From positions 15,649,759-15,713,758 of the forward strand of contig CAIIXF020000009.1 of the NCBI GenBank assembly GCA_903813345.2: a stretch of DNA of 64,000 nt. Direction: 5' to 3'. The notes beneath the pieces are model-generated. The model made no database searches and was not told where the DNA came from. It was given only the letters and a program-made list of their open reading frames with translations. Both the position numbers and the translations under genes were made by a program. The DNA is from Owenia fusiformis. Taxonomy: Eukaryota; Annelida; Polychaeta; Sabellida; Oweniidae. Below, piece after piece: positions 36,101-42,379 of the stretch (positions are counted from its first letter, which is position 1; each line of letters starts with the position of its first letter).

Positions 36101-37797
36101 TATCACCTTTGTTGCGTCGATGATGATGTATAAACATAGCATTTGATAGAAATTAGTGTAAATGCTTTTCCGACTTTTTCATTTTTCATCAATGTTGACT
36201 TCCGGGAAGGCGTTGTAGTTATCACGAAATAACGCATTGACCCATGAACTTTACTTTGTTGACGTGTCAACCAAACATGTCTGGTGTGAAAATTAAAAGA
36301 ATATTAAGCAATGTTCTACATCCGCCATGCTAAGTGAAGTAGCCAATATTTAAAATTACCAATTTCAAGTGAAGTACGCAACGAACGAAACTGCGTGATC
36401 TACACTCCCACTTTTGGTCTGAACGAAATGCTACGTAGAAATATGAGCCGTCTGCTGTATTAGTCAATTAATAGAGTAAGACCTGTTGGTGATGCTTTAT
36501 AATTTAGACCAAAACATTGAAGAACATACGAACCTGTAAATCGTGAAAACAACAAACAAATATTCGGTTTTCATATATGTTCGGTAATTTTTCGTATTGA
36601 AACTTCCGGAACTTACGAGGAAATCATTCATTTTCTCGGTCCATGATTTACCTCTTGGATGTTGTGGCAAATGCTCCATGGTTGACGGAACAAAGGTGAT
36701 ATGGTTTCATTAAGATTCGGGTTCTAACCTTTAGAAGGTAAGTCAGACTCCCAAACGTCAGCTAACTATTATATTTAGCATGTTAGCGACGAAGTCAGGC
36801 CTTGAAAAAAGTAGTAGGGTGTTTGTCCCTCGAATGGTCCCGCGAAATCCCGCGAATTTGATAAAAAAAAATTGGCCTATAAGCGCAATCACGCAAATCC
36901 CTTAAATGTCCCGCGAAATTCCGCGAATTTAGGAGATGTCCCGCAAAATCCCGCGAATTTTGGGCACTGGATCTAAAAAATCTGTCCCGCGAGAAAATCT
37001 TTGGGGGTTGACAGTACTGTCAAAATGGGCTCGATTTTTTCTCTTCGAGAATTTTCAATCCAGCCTCCAAGATGACTTCTGTCAGCTCAGTGGAGTAAGC
37101 TATAGTAATTCTTTATGTTCCCCACTGTAGTATATACAAAATGTAAAATAAACAAAACTTTGGGGATGTGTATCTAGACTTTCCAATAATGTACTATATG
37201 TACTATAAAAAAAGTAGATTTAATCTACTACAGTAAAATTTTAAATGTTTGTGAGTACTTTGAATTTAGAAAATAAGCAATCAATTGACCAAATTGAAAC
37301 AGTTTATGTAAAAATAGAAACATTTTTATTTCCTTTATATTTATCCCAACTTTTGTATATTTTAGTTTGTTTTGTAGTTTGGCTATCATATCTGTGTCCT
37401 CTTATATTTTGATACTTCTCTGCCATGTTATTTTCGGAAAAATTAACATGGCTGAAACTTTCTAAATTACAAAAGGCCACAGCTTTGCTGCATATTAAAC
37501 ATTACTATCTGAAATATACAAAAGTTAGGATAAATATAAATGTTTCTATTTTTACATATACTGTTTCAATTTGGTCATTTGATTGCTTATTTTCTAAATT
37601 CAAAGTACTCACAAACATTTAAAATTTTACTGTAGATCTAGGCCTAGGCCTATATCGTCAATATCCGTATCGTAGAGTGCATAAATTGTCAATATTACCT
37701 TCTCTTTCTTGCCCTTTTTTGATGTTTTTGCTACTGATTCTTGGTTTTCTTGAACACCCATGGTGTTATCTTTAGTGTCTTGTAGTTTTCCAGGCAT
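11779..37797 (-). CDS. DDX21: DDX21/DDX50-type nucleolar RNA helicase, 15 coding exons (795 aa)
   Basis: Fifteen GT/AG exons total 2388 nt in one frame. Residues 1-190 are lysine-rich and acidic (nuclear/nucleolar targeting). The core follows: FPIQ (Q motif, Q220), ARTGTGKT (I, 237-244), APTREL (Ia, 273-278), TPGR (Ib, 321-324), DEVD (II, 345-348), SAT (III, 379-381), IIFCEKK (IV, from 446), [11 protein letters not shown] (V, 496-506), [11 protein letters not shown] (VI, to 537). DEVD instead of DEAD marks the DDX21/DDX50 (Gu) group, as does the GUCT domain at about 561-670. A Gly/Asn/Arg-rich tail with NRNSFGG repeats ends at 795. Length is close to vertebrate DDX21 (about 780). The family is an ATP-dependent RNA helicase acting in rRNA processing and transcription. 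ATG at 37795-37797 is the first Met after an in-frame TAA upstream. Introns are large and full of repeats. Confidence 0.92.
12578..12712 (-). CDS. DDX21: Helicase coding exon 14 (GUCT domain)
   Basis: Acceptor TTTAG, donor GTATAA, phase 0. [20 protein letters not shown] to RITADKK (639-683), the RNA-binding GUCT fold. Confidence 0.85.
12943..13725 (+). mobile_element. Pearl-like element in helicase intron 13
   Basis: Starts 'gataacggcaactccgcgga' and TCCCAACGAA (12972-12981). It ends with a GACGGACGGACTGACTGACT-type microsatellite (13630-13682) and TTCGTTGGGA (13711-13720), a perfect inverted match to the start. Interior has 'tgcaaagcagccattttgaa'-type motifs. Confidence 0.65.
13775..14008 (-). 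CDS. DDX21: Helicase coding exon 13 (start of GUCT domain)
   Basis: Acceptor TTTTCAG, donor GTATGC, phase 0. [20 protein letters not shown] and an alanine-rich helix [16 protein letters not shown] (residues 561-638); matches the linker and GUCT start of DDX21/DDX50. Confidence 0.88.
14038..14640 (+). repeat. Truncated pearl-like copy in helicase intron 12
   Basis: Starts 'ctagataacagcaactccac' and shares its interior with 12943-13725 ('ccattttc', 'catggcccctggaggtca'), but lacks the microsatellite and right end. Confidence 0.55.
14941..15037 (-). CDS. DDX21: Helicase coding exon 12 (motif VI)
   Basis: Acceptor TTCTTAG, donor GTGAGT. Completes HR and continues [20 protein letters not shown] to VENRA (to residue 560). 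Confidence 0.92.
15170..15577 (+). repeat. 3' part of a pearl-like repeat
   Basis: AATGGCGGCCATTTTGAA motifs, then 'tatatccctcgaacttcgtt' and 'cagtgggataat' at 15548-15577, the family's right end without the microsatellite. Confidence 0.5.
15611..16751. mobile_element. TTAA-flanked foldback element rich in AAGCG/CGCTT
   Basis: Bounded by TTAA on both sides (15607-15610, 16752-16755), with inverted ends AGCTACGTTCACAC / GTGTGAACGTAGCT. The ends continue as imperfect inverted repeats for over 100 bp ('cttgtaaagcggcaccaaag' and its complement). A second left-end-like segment lies at about 15761. TTAA duplication suggests a piggyBac-like mobiliser; no full transposase is present. Confidence 0.65.
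16123..16218 (+). pseudogene. 31-codon coding-like remnant inside the foldback
   Basis: ATG in the context GACGATGG opens [20 protein letters not shown] and then [11 protein letters not shown] before TGA. Composition (acidic then RRER) looks protein-like and unlike the surrounding AAGCG repeats. It may be the first exon of the parent transposon's protein, or captured host coding sequence. No family recognised. Confidence 0.3.
16814..16941 (-). CDS. DDX21: Helicase coding exon 11 (motif V)
   Basis: Acceptor TTGTAG, donor [26 protein letters not shown] (motif V) to SYIH plus a split Arg codon. Confidence 0.92.
16942..17823. other. Helicase intron 10
   Basis: AT-rich, with 'gcttaatt' motifs repeated near 17640-17730. 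No element ends or RNA gene recognised. Confidence 0.4.
17824..18030 (-). CDS. DDX21: Helicase coding exon 10 (motif IV)
   Basis: Acceptor TTTCAG, donor [21 protein letters not shown] through [16 protein letters not shown] and [15 protein letters not shown] (residues 417-485). Confidence 0.9.
18197..19254 (+). mobile_element. Pearl-like element in helicase intron 9, with nested fragment
   Basis: Inverted 12-bp ends ATCCCATCGAAC (18227-18238) and GTTCGATGGGAT (19239-19250). The interior has repeated CCATTTTTCAAAATGG palindromic motifs. About 18665-18908 is a nested 3' piece of the 5641-6923 family, with its own GACGGACAGACAG tract and GTGGGGACAT end. Confidence 0.65.
19328..19467 (-). CDS. 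DDX21: Helicase coding exon 9 (motif III)
   Basis: Acceptor TTTCAG, donor [23 protein letters not shown] with SAT at 379-381, ending TSTTVQ. Bridges the two RecA-like lobes. Confidence 0.9.
19468..20540. other. Helicase intron 8
   Basis: Mostly unique AT-rich sequence. Near 20150-20300 'caagtgggtgca'-type motifs recur four times. A fragment starting 'gcattaacatgcaaaatggc' at about 20351 belongs to the 'aaggtc' repeat family. Confidence 0.4.
20541..20726 (-). CDS. DDX21: Helicase coding exon 8 (motifs Ib and II)
   Basis: Acceptor TTTTAG, donor GTTGGT. Encodes [15 protein letters not shown] and [16 protein letters not shown] (residues 308-369), with the Walker B DEVD at 345-348. Confidence 0.92.
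20955..21619 (+). mobile_element. Complete 'aaggtc'-family element in helicase intron 7
   Basis: Ends ATGTCACCA (20955-20963) and TGGTGACAT (21611-21619) are inverted. Between them are three to four tandem units of about 110 bp ('acttgtagatgattttga', 'caatttgaagcaagttgaaa', 'gaccttgagaaggt'). 665 bp, non-coding. Confidence 0.6.
21750..21867 (-). CDS. DDX21: Helicase coding exon 7 (motif Ia)
   Basis: Acceptor TTGTAG, donor [19 protein letters not shown] (motif Ia) through [10 protein letters not shown] (GG motif). Ends in phase 1. Confidence 0.9.
21868..23711. other. Helicase intron 6
   Basis: About 22015-22147 is a short derivative of the 'aaggtc' family ('catgcaaaatctcataacct' to 'gtggcggtgacat'). 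The rest is AT-rich with no recognised feature. Confidence 0.45.
23712..23783 (-). CDS. DDX21: Helicase coding exon 6
   Basis: Acceptor TTTGCAG, donor GTATAA. Encodes 24 residues, [20 protein letters not shown] then RSPK (245-268), between motifs I and Ia. Confidence 0.85.
24066..25148 (+). mobile_element. Repeat element with GGACGG tract and GTGAGCC hairpin end
   Basis: Starts 'cctgtcctgtgctcacac' and runs through about 800 bp shared almost word for word with 59805-62005. It ends in GGACGGACC-type microsatellite and the hairpin GGCTCAC-TGT-GTGAGCC at about 25130-25147. Acts as an 'empty site' reference for insertions in the second copy. Confidence 0.6.
25505..26013 (+). repeat. Pearl-like 3' fragment in helicase intron 5
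   Basis: Shares 'tagtatgaacaaaatcgctc', 'gtgtcattagacagtgtgcc' and the right end 'gaacttcgttcgataggat' with the copies at 18.2-19.3 and 51-52.5 kb. Ends 15 bp from the microexon donor. Confidence 0.55.
26029..26048 (-). CDS. DDX21: Helicase coding microexon 5 (Walker A)
   Basis: Twenty nt between CTTTCAG and GTAAGT, giving codons for TGTGKT plus two bases of the split Arg. Joined to its neighbours it restores motif I, ARTGTGKT. Skipping would remove the ATP-binding loop and shift the frame. Confidence 0.85.
26270..26865 (-). repeat. Second copy of the GCACGCAGTTTG element
   Basis: Reverse-complement match to about 47140-47840 ('aggcacgcagtttgtg', 'gacaaatact' complement, 'acaatgcatgataaatg' and others). 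Lacks the terminal double palindromes. Confidence 0.6.
26994..27496. repeat. Foldback in helicase intron 4
   Basis: Arms GATCGTGAAAATGGGATGGA... (26994-27044) and ...CCCATTTTCACGATC (27446-27496) are about 51 bp and nearly perfect inverted repeats, with a 400-bp AT-rich loop. Confidence 0.65.
27605..28025 (-). repeat. Minisatellite made from the 3' end and donor of helicase exon 4
   Basis: Eight 'tgtgcaatta' marks at 27653, 27705, 27760, 27811, 27866, 27921, 27976 and 28031 give periods of 51-55. The last lies in the real exon. Read on the - strand, each unit repeats the exon's GTAATTGCACAAGCAA end followed by a donor. Units at 27760, 27866 and 27921 keep GTAAGT, 27653 has GTAAGC, 27976 has GTTAGT, and 27705 and 27811 have GTGGGC. 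Confidence 0.85.
28026..28109 (-). CDS. DDX21: Helicase coding exon 4 (Q motif)
   Basis: Acceptor TTTTCAG, donor GTAAGT. Encodes [15 protein letters not shown] through DVIAQA (residues 210-237). Its last ~20 nt and donor are repeated seven times in the following intron (27605-28020). Confidence 0.88.
28735..28915. repeat. Purine-rich GGATA/GGAA microsatellite
   Basis: About 180 bp of 'gaaggatagg', 'aggatagaataggaag' and related units in helicase intron 3. The complementary open frame is low complexity, not a gene. Confidence 0.7.
28960..29550 (+). repeat. Direct repeat pair of ~170 bp
   Basis: 'gccataactt', 'agattcggattcctgaga' and 'aaatttggagaacttttt' recur at about 28980-29120 and 29430-29545. 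A hAT-like element inserted at the end of the second copy. Confidence 0.55.
29551..31008. mobile_element. hAT-like non-autonomous element in helicase intron 3
   Basis: Ends CAGGGGTTTCAATAA (29551-29565) and TTATTGAAACCCCAG (30994-31008) are inverted with one mismatch. CTGACC flanks both sides (29545-29550, 31009-31014), and the sequence continues as 'tacttttcgg', as in the sister repeat at about 29110. No transposase; interior has 'ttccgcgg' motifs near 30310 and 30800. Confidence 0.6.
31356..31779 (-). CDS. DDX21: Helicase coding exon 3
   Basis: Acceptor CTGTAG, donor GTGAGT. Residues 69-209: lysine clusters ([25 protein letters not shown]), a duplicated NKEEPE motif, acidic SEASDSEPE, then [15 protein letters not shown], which begins the helicase core. 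Largest exon; ends in phase 1. Confidence 0.85.
31833..31970 (+). repeat. Short 'aaggtc'-family derivative
   Basis: 'aaggtattaacatgacaaaa' to 'cttgtggtgacatgaa', the two ends of the family with almost no core. Confidence 0.45.
31974..32831. repeat. Foldback filling helicase intron 2, split by a MITE
   Basis: Left arm 31974-32016 plus about 32453-32620 pairs with right arm about 32635-32831 at roughly 90 percent, meeting in an A/T-rich centre ('gaaaattttctgaatttttt'). The left arm is interrupted by a MITE. Confidence 0.75.
32016..32452. mobile_element. AGATGCGAGTAG MITE, copy 1
   Basis: TIRs AGATGCGAGTAG (32022-32033) and CTACTCGCATCT (32434-32445). Other copies at 60149-60570 and 60583-61006 are very similar. 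The uninterrupted right arm of the host foldback reads CTCAATTGAGTC at the matching point, showing the insertion site. Confidence 0.75.
32881..32985 (-). CDS. DDX21: Helicase coding exon 2
   Basis: Acceptor TTTCAG, donor GTAAAG, phase 0. Encodes [10 protein letters not shown] and an acidic stretch ending LPVSKK (residues 34-68). The foldback element in intron 2 ends about 50 bp past its donor. Confidence 0.8.
34264..34311 (+). ncRNA. Truncated tRNA-Gly-like sequence (SINE head or relic)
   Basis: GGTGGTCTAGAGGTAGAATG and GCGCGGGAGGCCCGG match the first two-thirds of a metazoan tRNA-Gly, including box A. The sequence breaks off before the T arm. Not a functional tRNA; it may be a tRNA-derived SINE start. 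Confidence 0.5.
34558..34720 (+). repeat. Pearl-like 5' fragment
   Basis: 'agataacagcaacgcgaggt' and 'aaatcccatcgaac', then CCACTTTTCAAAATGGCCACC. It lies inside the loop of the 33.7-35.5 kb foldback. Confidence 0.5.
35986..36816. repeat. Foldback with ~127-bp nearly perfect arms
   Basis: 35986-36112 pairs with 36690-36816 with about one mismatch ('gctgacgtttgggagtctga' and complement). The loop is about 580 bp. The high identity points to a recent insertion or to gene conversion between arms. Confidence 0.75.
37228..37635. repeat. Foldback 60 bp from helicase exon 1
   Basis: 37228-37362 and 37512-37635 are inverted repeats at about 90 percent ('gtttgtgagtactttgaatt' and complement) with a loop of about 150 bp. 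Confidence 0.7.
37699..37797 (-). CDS. DDX21: Helicase coding exon 1
   Basis: [20 protein letters not shown] and 13 more residues ending KKGKKEK, donor GTAATA. The frame is open upstream to a TAA near 37894 without another ATG, so MPGK is the likely start; the second Met (MGVQ) is an alternative. The 5'UTR and promoter lie above 37797 but are not defined. Confidence 0.75.
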
Positions 37798-38349
37798 GAT
37801 TTCCTTAATATTAACTGGTATTCCAGTGTTATGTTGGAAACTTGGCAGCACTTCCACTTTCACGTGGAATGAAGTCTCGAGAGATCCTTGGAGAGTTTAC
37901 GGTACTGGACGAAACGCCCAAAAGTCGATTACTCCACTCCACTCAAGGGCTTAATACCCGGGGCTTAAGTTGTGTTCCAAACGGAACGACACGACATCGG
38001 AGGCTTTATATGATCTGCATTACACAATGGTGTCTTAGGGGTCAATTTTCTCAGACCTACGTTCCTTTTTCTGTACTGTTTTGCGGTTATTTTACTCTAG
38101 GGCATTGCAATCCGTTCACATTATTAATTTAGAAGAAAAAAATCATTGAAACATGTTACTCACACACTTGCTCAAATATGACACAAAGTTTGATTTGCTT
38201 TAATATTGAACCAAGAAAAAAATAATTCACATAGAAAAAATCATTTGAAGTTCAGAGATCATTAGACATGCATGCACATGTAGCGCATGTTTTAAATTAC
38301 TGTTGATTTAAAAGATGGCGACACTTCTATGAAAATAAATGTATCATGT
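37798..38349. promoter_or_regulatory. Presumed 5'UTR/promoter region of the helicase gene
   Basis: First 550 bp upstream of the start codon. CpG-bearing, with no transposon ends seen. Position is the only evidence; no TATA box or initiator could be fixed. Confidence 0.3.
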
Positions 38350-38737
38350 AATTGGAAGTTAAACGAGCCTTTGGAAAAGGTGAAGTTTGACTGGAATTCT
38401 ACCTGTTACATTGATTCAAGGAGATCATGTGAGAAAGCATTGCGCACGCAACAGACTAATAAGTAATCAGCCTTTAACGATGAATGTGTCTAGATGAATA
38501 AATCAAACGTGAATTCAATTCAATAGTTCTGAAATTATTTTGACTTACGTTTGTGATCTAGAATACTTTAATCATAGGTATATAAAGTATGTTAAAGTTC
38601 ACACCACACACTGGAGTAAGCTTATAATAAAGGGAGGGTAGTCTCTGGGTATGGGCACATGATCTCCTTGAATCAATGTAACAGGTAGAATTCCAGTCAA
38701 ACTTCACCTTTTCCAAAGGCTCGTTTAACTTCCAATT
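38350..38737. repeat. Palindrome abutting the DIRS element, 82-bp perfect arms
   Basis: 38350-38431 and 38656-38737 are exact inverted repeats (82 nt) around a 224-bp spacer. Each arm contains a variant of the DIRS terminal repeat (ATTCTACCTGTTACATTGAT versus ATTCTACCATGTTACATATT). 38431-38470 is an exact 40-nt inverted match to 44121-44160 inside the DIRS right end. Confidence 0.8.
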
Positions 38738-38772
38738 CTACCATGTTACATATTCAAGGAGATCACGTGAGA
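38735..38772 (+). repeat. DIRS left inverted terminal repeat
   Basis: ATTCTACCATGTTACATATT followed by CAAGGAGATCACGTGAGA; exact inverse of 44157-44194. It overlaps the right arm of the adjoining palindrome by 3 bp. Confidence 0.85.
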
Positions 38773-38987
38773 TGTTTAAAGCCCAGATGGACACATTCAT
38801 CAAACAAACTATGTGACAAGACATTTTATAATGTAAATCAATCACTTTCACATAGAACAAGGCATAATATAATGAGGTATTCATTATTTATTAAACAATC
38901 AAATGCAAATAATACAAAAACGTCATAAAATGACGACGCCAATATTGACACAGAGCCTAATAAGTGTTACTATGAAGAATATAATAA

Positions 38988-40202
38988 TCACTTACATGTA
39001 GTAGCCGAGTTTAAAACAGCTAAACCAAATTGACTTTTGTCATTTTTACAATGTAAGGGCTTATTATAGAACTTTGCAAACGTTGCACTGCTGCTCCATC
39101 CTGCAGCATTAAGAATAGAATCTAAACTACTGCCTGCCCTCAGGGCTGCTGAAGTAGAGGCAGAACGTGTTGAATGTGGTTTGAATAATTGTACATTGAC
39201 GCCTGATTTTTCTAATGCACATTTAATCCAACGACTGATAGTATCTAAAGATATTGCAGAAAATGGTTTTTGACAGCTTATGAATAATTGTTTTTCATTA
39301 CCCCGCAGAGTGTCCGTGCGGTCAATGTAATTCTTCAATGCATCACATACACATAATCGTGTATTCCCATATTTAGGCAATGTTAAAACAGGTAAACTTT
39401 TACCACATTTGGATGTCTTAAGACATTTAGATACTAAGAGTTTGTAACAAGTTTTTTCTTCAACACAGTTATGTACTTCAAGTGAATGTAGAGTTTGTCG
39501 ACGTTGTCCTGTGACTAAGGCTAGTAATGTCACTAATTTCATCGCAAGATCTCTAAGTGTTAAAGTTTCATTAGGCGATAGCGTTTCAAGATAATTGAGT
39601 ACAGTAGAAACCTCCCAAGTAGAGTCATATTAAGTTAAAGGAGGTCTATCATTGTATACACCTTTCATGAATCTGGAAACGAGAGGATTGGATCCAAAAG
39701 TCACAGAGTCATACGACATGATCAAAGAGAGTGCTGATCTTGCAGTGTTAATAGCACTATAACTTAGGTTATCTTTGAATAATGACGTAAGGAAATCAAG
39801 TCCCAAACTCAAAGATGCGTGTAAGGGATCGTAATTCCGTCGACGACAGAAGAGTACCCACTTACGTAAGTACACTGAGTACTGTTTCTTGGATGCCGCT
39901 TTCCACGAGAGTAAAATAACGTTTGCAGTGTCCTTCGAAACGCCTTGTCTTTCGATTGATGTCCTGATAAAAGACAACAGATCAAACTCATCTTGTTCCA
40001 AAGTGGATGGACCTTGGTCCGATCGTACGGTAATGTCAGTAATGTTTGACGTTTTGGTAGAATCACCGGGGGGTCGATCAACATTCTTAGAAGTTTTGGC
40101 CACCACGGCTGCGTTGTCCACATCGGAACGATGATGATCACGTGAGTCAGGCCCTCGCATTCTATCTTCTGCAGGACTTTCGTGATTAAACTGAAAGGAC
40201 AA
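38988..40202 (-). pseudogene. DIRS tyrosine recombinase, one nonsense codon
   Basis: The N-terminal SAM-like core-binding part (SWKAASKKQYSVYLRKWVLF, LDFLTSLFKDNLSYSAINTA) ends at a TAA (39630-39632) after NDRPPLT. The same frame resumes YDSTWEVSTVLNYLETL and carries all catalytic residues: Arg in TGQRRQTLHSL, His/Arg in KPHSTRSAS, Trp in AAGWSSSATF, and Tyr in FAKFYNKP. Removing a single stop would leave a full-length YR. The enzyme joins element circles to the genome. Confidence 0.85.
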
Positions 40203-40294
40203 AAAACATAGATTGATTCATTATCCCATTTGATATTTAATGCGTCAACGTTTTCAGCATTTGGATCAGGTCTCCAAGAGACATAGCGTGGCAA
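39990..40294 (-). pseudogene. C-terminal tail of DIRS RT/RNase H
   Basis: PRYVSWRPDPNAENVDALNI, CPFSLITKVLQKIECEG and IIIVPMWTTQPWWPKLL continue the RNase H tail in a third frame. The tail overlaps the recombinase frame by roughly 200 nt, as in other DIRS elements. Confidence 0.7.
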
Positions 40295-40700
40295 GTTGCA
40301 ACTGGTGATTCAACCTAGATGCAAACATATCAATTACTGGTGATGGCCAGTTTGGCAGATTACAAATACGATCAAAGACCGATTTATCAACCATCCACTC
40401 CGTTTCATCATGAAACACTCTGGATTCTGCGTCGGCTTCGACATTTTGACACCCTGGAATGAATGCAGCGCTCAGCCAGATTTTTCTAAAAATACAGAAA
40501 TTCCAAATTTGTTTTGCTAACAAATCACAATCTGGTGATGTCATTCCACCCATCTTGTTAACATAAGCAAGAGCTGTGGTATTGTCCGTTTGTCCACGAA
40601 CGTGGATGTCGGAATGTGCTTTACAAAAGCATTTCAAACCTAAAAATATAGCCAGTAATTCAAGATAGTTGATATGATGTTTAGATTCCTCGTCTGACCA
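40266..40700 (-). pseudogene. DIRS RNase H domain, frameshifted
   Basis: NNWSDEESKHHINYLELLAI (catalytic Glu), GQTDNTTALAYVNKMGG (Asp) and NVEADAESR are RNase H blocks in order. The frame then runs into ASRLNHQL before a second frameshift near 40290. Confidence 0.78.
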
Positions 40701-40701
40701 A

Positions 40702-42069
40702 TTATTGACATAGACATAGACAACGGCCTCCGGTCTTCACATCATTAACAACATCAAATGTACCCCAACCTAGGGTACTACTGTCCGTTCTCAGAAAGAC
40801 AATTGGTTCTGGAATTGAGATTGATCTGAAAGCAGTATCAACATTATTTATCCACCATTGTAAATCAGACTTAGCAGCTTCAGATAAAATCATGCATGCA
40901 TCAAAATTGCCTTTATTTAAGGACAGAGCCAATGTTTTATCTCGTTCAACATTCCTGTAGTGCAATTGACCATATTGAACTCCAGGAAAAGAAGAAACAA
41001 ATTTCCCAATGATTTGTGCAACTTCTCTAATAGTGCAATTATCACGTGATATCATATTTCTACACAATTTTTTGAGTGTCTGAGACTTTTCTGGTGGTAA
41101 TTTTACAGTCATTTCGACAGAGTTCAAAATGAATCCAAGAAACGTTATTACCTGTGTAGGTTCTAGTGTCATCTTCTCAGGGTGGATTATGAAGCCAAGC
41201 TTTCGAAGCAATGTGATCGTGTCAAACAAATTCTGCTTGCATTGTTCATAGGTTTCTGCAAATAAACAGCAATCGTCAATGAATGCTACTGACAAATGAC
41301 CTTCATTTCGCAATTTAGCTTACACAGGCTTCATTATTTTAGTGAATATTCTAGGAGCGGAACTCAGCCCTTGAGCCAAACATGTATACTGATACAATTG
41401 GCCTTTCCATTCAAATTGCAGAAATCTTTGAGAATCATAAGCAATGGGAACACTGTAATAAGCGTCCTTAGCGTCGACGCAGGACATGTACATATTTGGT
41501 GACAAAATGTCAATAGCATGCTGTAGATTCTCCATTTTGAAATGATGATATTCTACGTTTTTATTTAAATCAGATAAGTTGAGGATTTTTCTTTTTGATC
41601 CATCATGTTTGGGCGTAAGAAAGATAGGTGAAACATAACCTCTCTCTGAGTGATTAACCGGGATGATTATACCCTTCTTTAGAAATTTATTGATTTCTAT
41701 ATCCATGTTTTCGTTCTCAGATTTAGAGAATTTTGAATTTCGAGCCCATTGATTTTGTATAATATCATCATTACAAAATTCAATTGTATAGCCATTAATT
41801 GCATTTAAGATTGATTTGTCTGACGTCAACAATTGCCATTCATGCATAAATTGTTTGAGACGACCACCTTGAAATTCTTTGACTGAATTATATAGAATTG
41901 ATCTTACCTTTTCAGGCTCGGTGTCAATCTTGATAGGCTCTTCTACTGTGAAGCAGCTTGGTCCTGGGACGACTTGTTCTGGGACTTGGTCTTTGACCAC
42001 TTGCCTCTCTTGGCGCCATTTCCTTTGTAGGAATTCCGCTGACCGGTGTTTGACTTGTCGCCTTGCCAT
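40702..42069 (-). pseudogene. DIRS reverse transcriptase and RNase H start, one nonsense codon
   Basis: MARRQVKH... opens after the gag region. RT blocks are clear: LNLSDLNKNVEYHHFKME, DAKDAYYSVPI, LAQGLSSAPRIFTKIMKPV, then an in-frame TAA (41320-41322), then AFIDDCCLFAE with the FIDD catalytic motif typical of DIRS (YxDD variant). LRTDSSTLGWG at the end is the first RNase H aspartate block. A frameshift near 40700 (inside repeated 'gtctat') moves the rest of RNase H to another frame. Confidence 0.82.
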
Positions 42070-42379
42070 AAAAAATGTAGTATGTATCCAACAGACTGAC
42101 TAGAAGTCAGTCTGTTATGATGTACTACTTTCCTGTGGAAATTGCAGTGAAATTTTTTGCACAAAATTATCAATTGGAGGAAACATTTTTTCAATAAAAT
42201 AAACATTACAAAATTTCAATTAAATAGTAAGGTAGAATTAAATGCAATAAAAAGTAACACAGCATATTGTCTAGTGGAAATAAAGCTAGTTGAAATAACA
42301 AATGTGCAAATTAATTTTACCCAATCGGCCATTTTGAATAGCACTTCCTATGTAAACAAATATTTGGAATTACCAAACT

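Larger units (their letters stand above)
33310..37020 (+). repeat. 'cccgcgaat' repeat region with nested foldbacks (helicase intron 1)
   Basis: Blocks of TCCCGCGAAATCCCGCGAAT-like sequence at about 33330-33430, 35845-35980 and 36835-37000 share orientation and partly align. Two foldbacks sit between them. CTGTCAA near 33311 and TTGACAG near 37007 may be the outer ends. Confidence 0.45.

Noticed and set aside
39889-40134. + strand ORF within the DIRS
   Set aside because: Antisense of the overlapping RNase H/recombinase frames.
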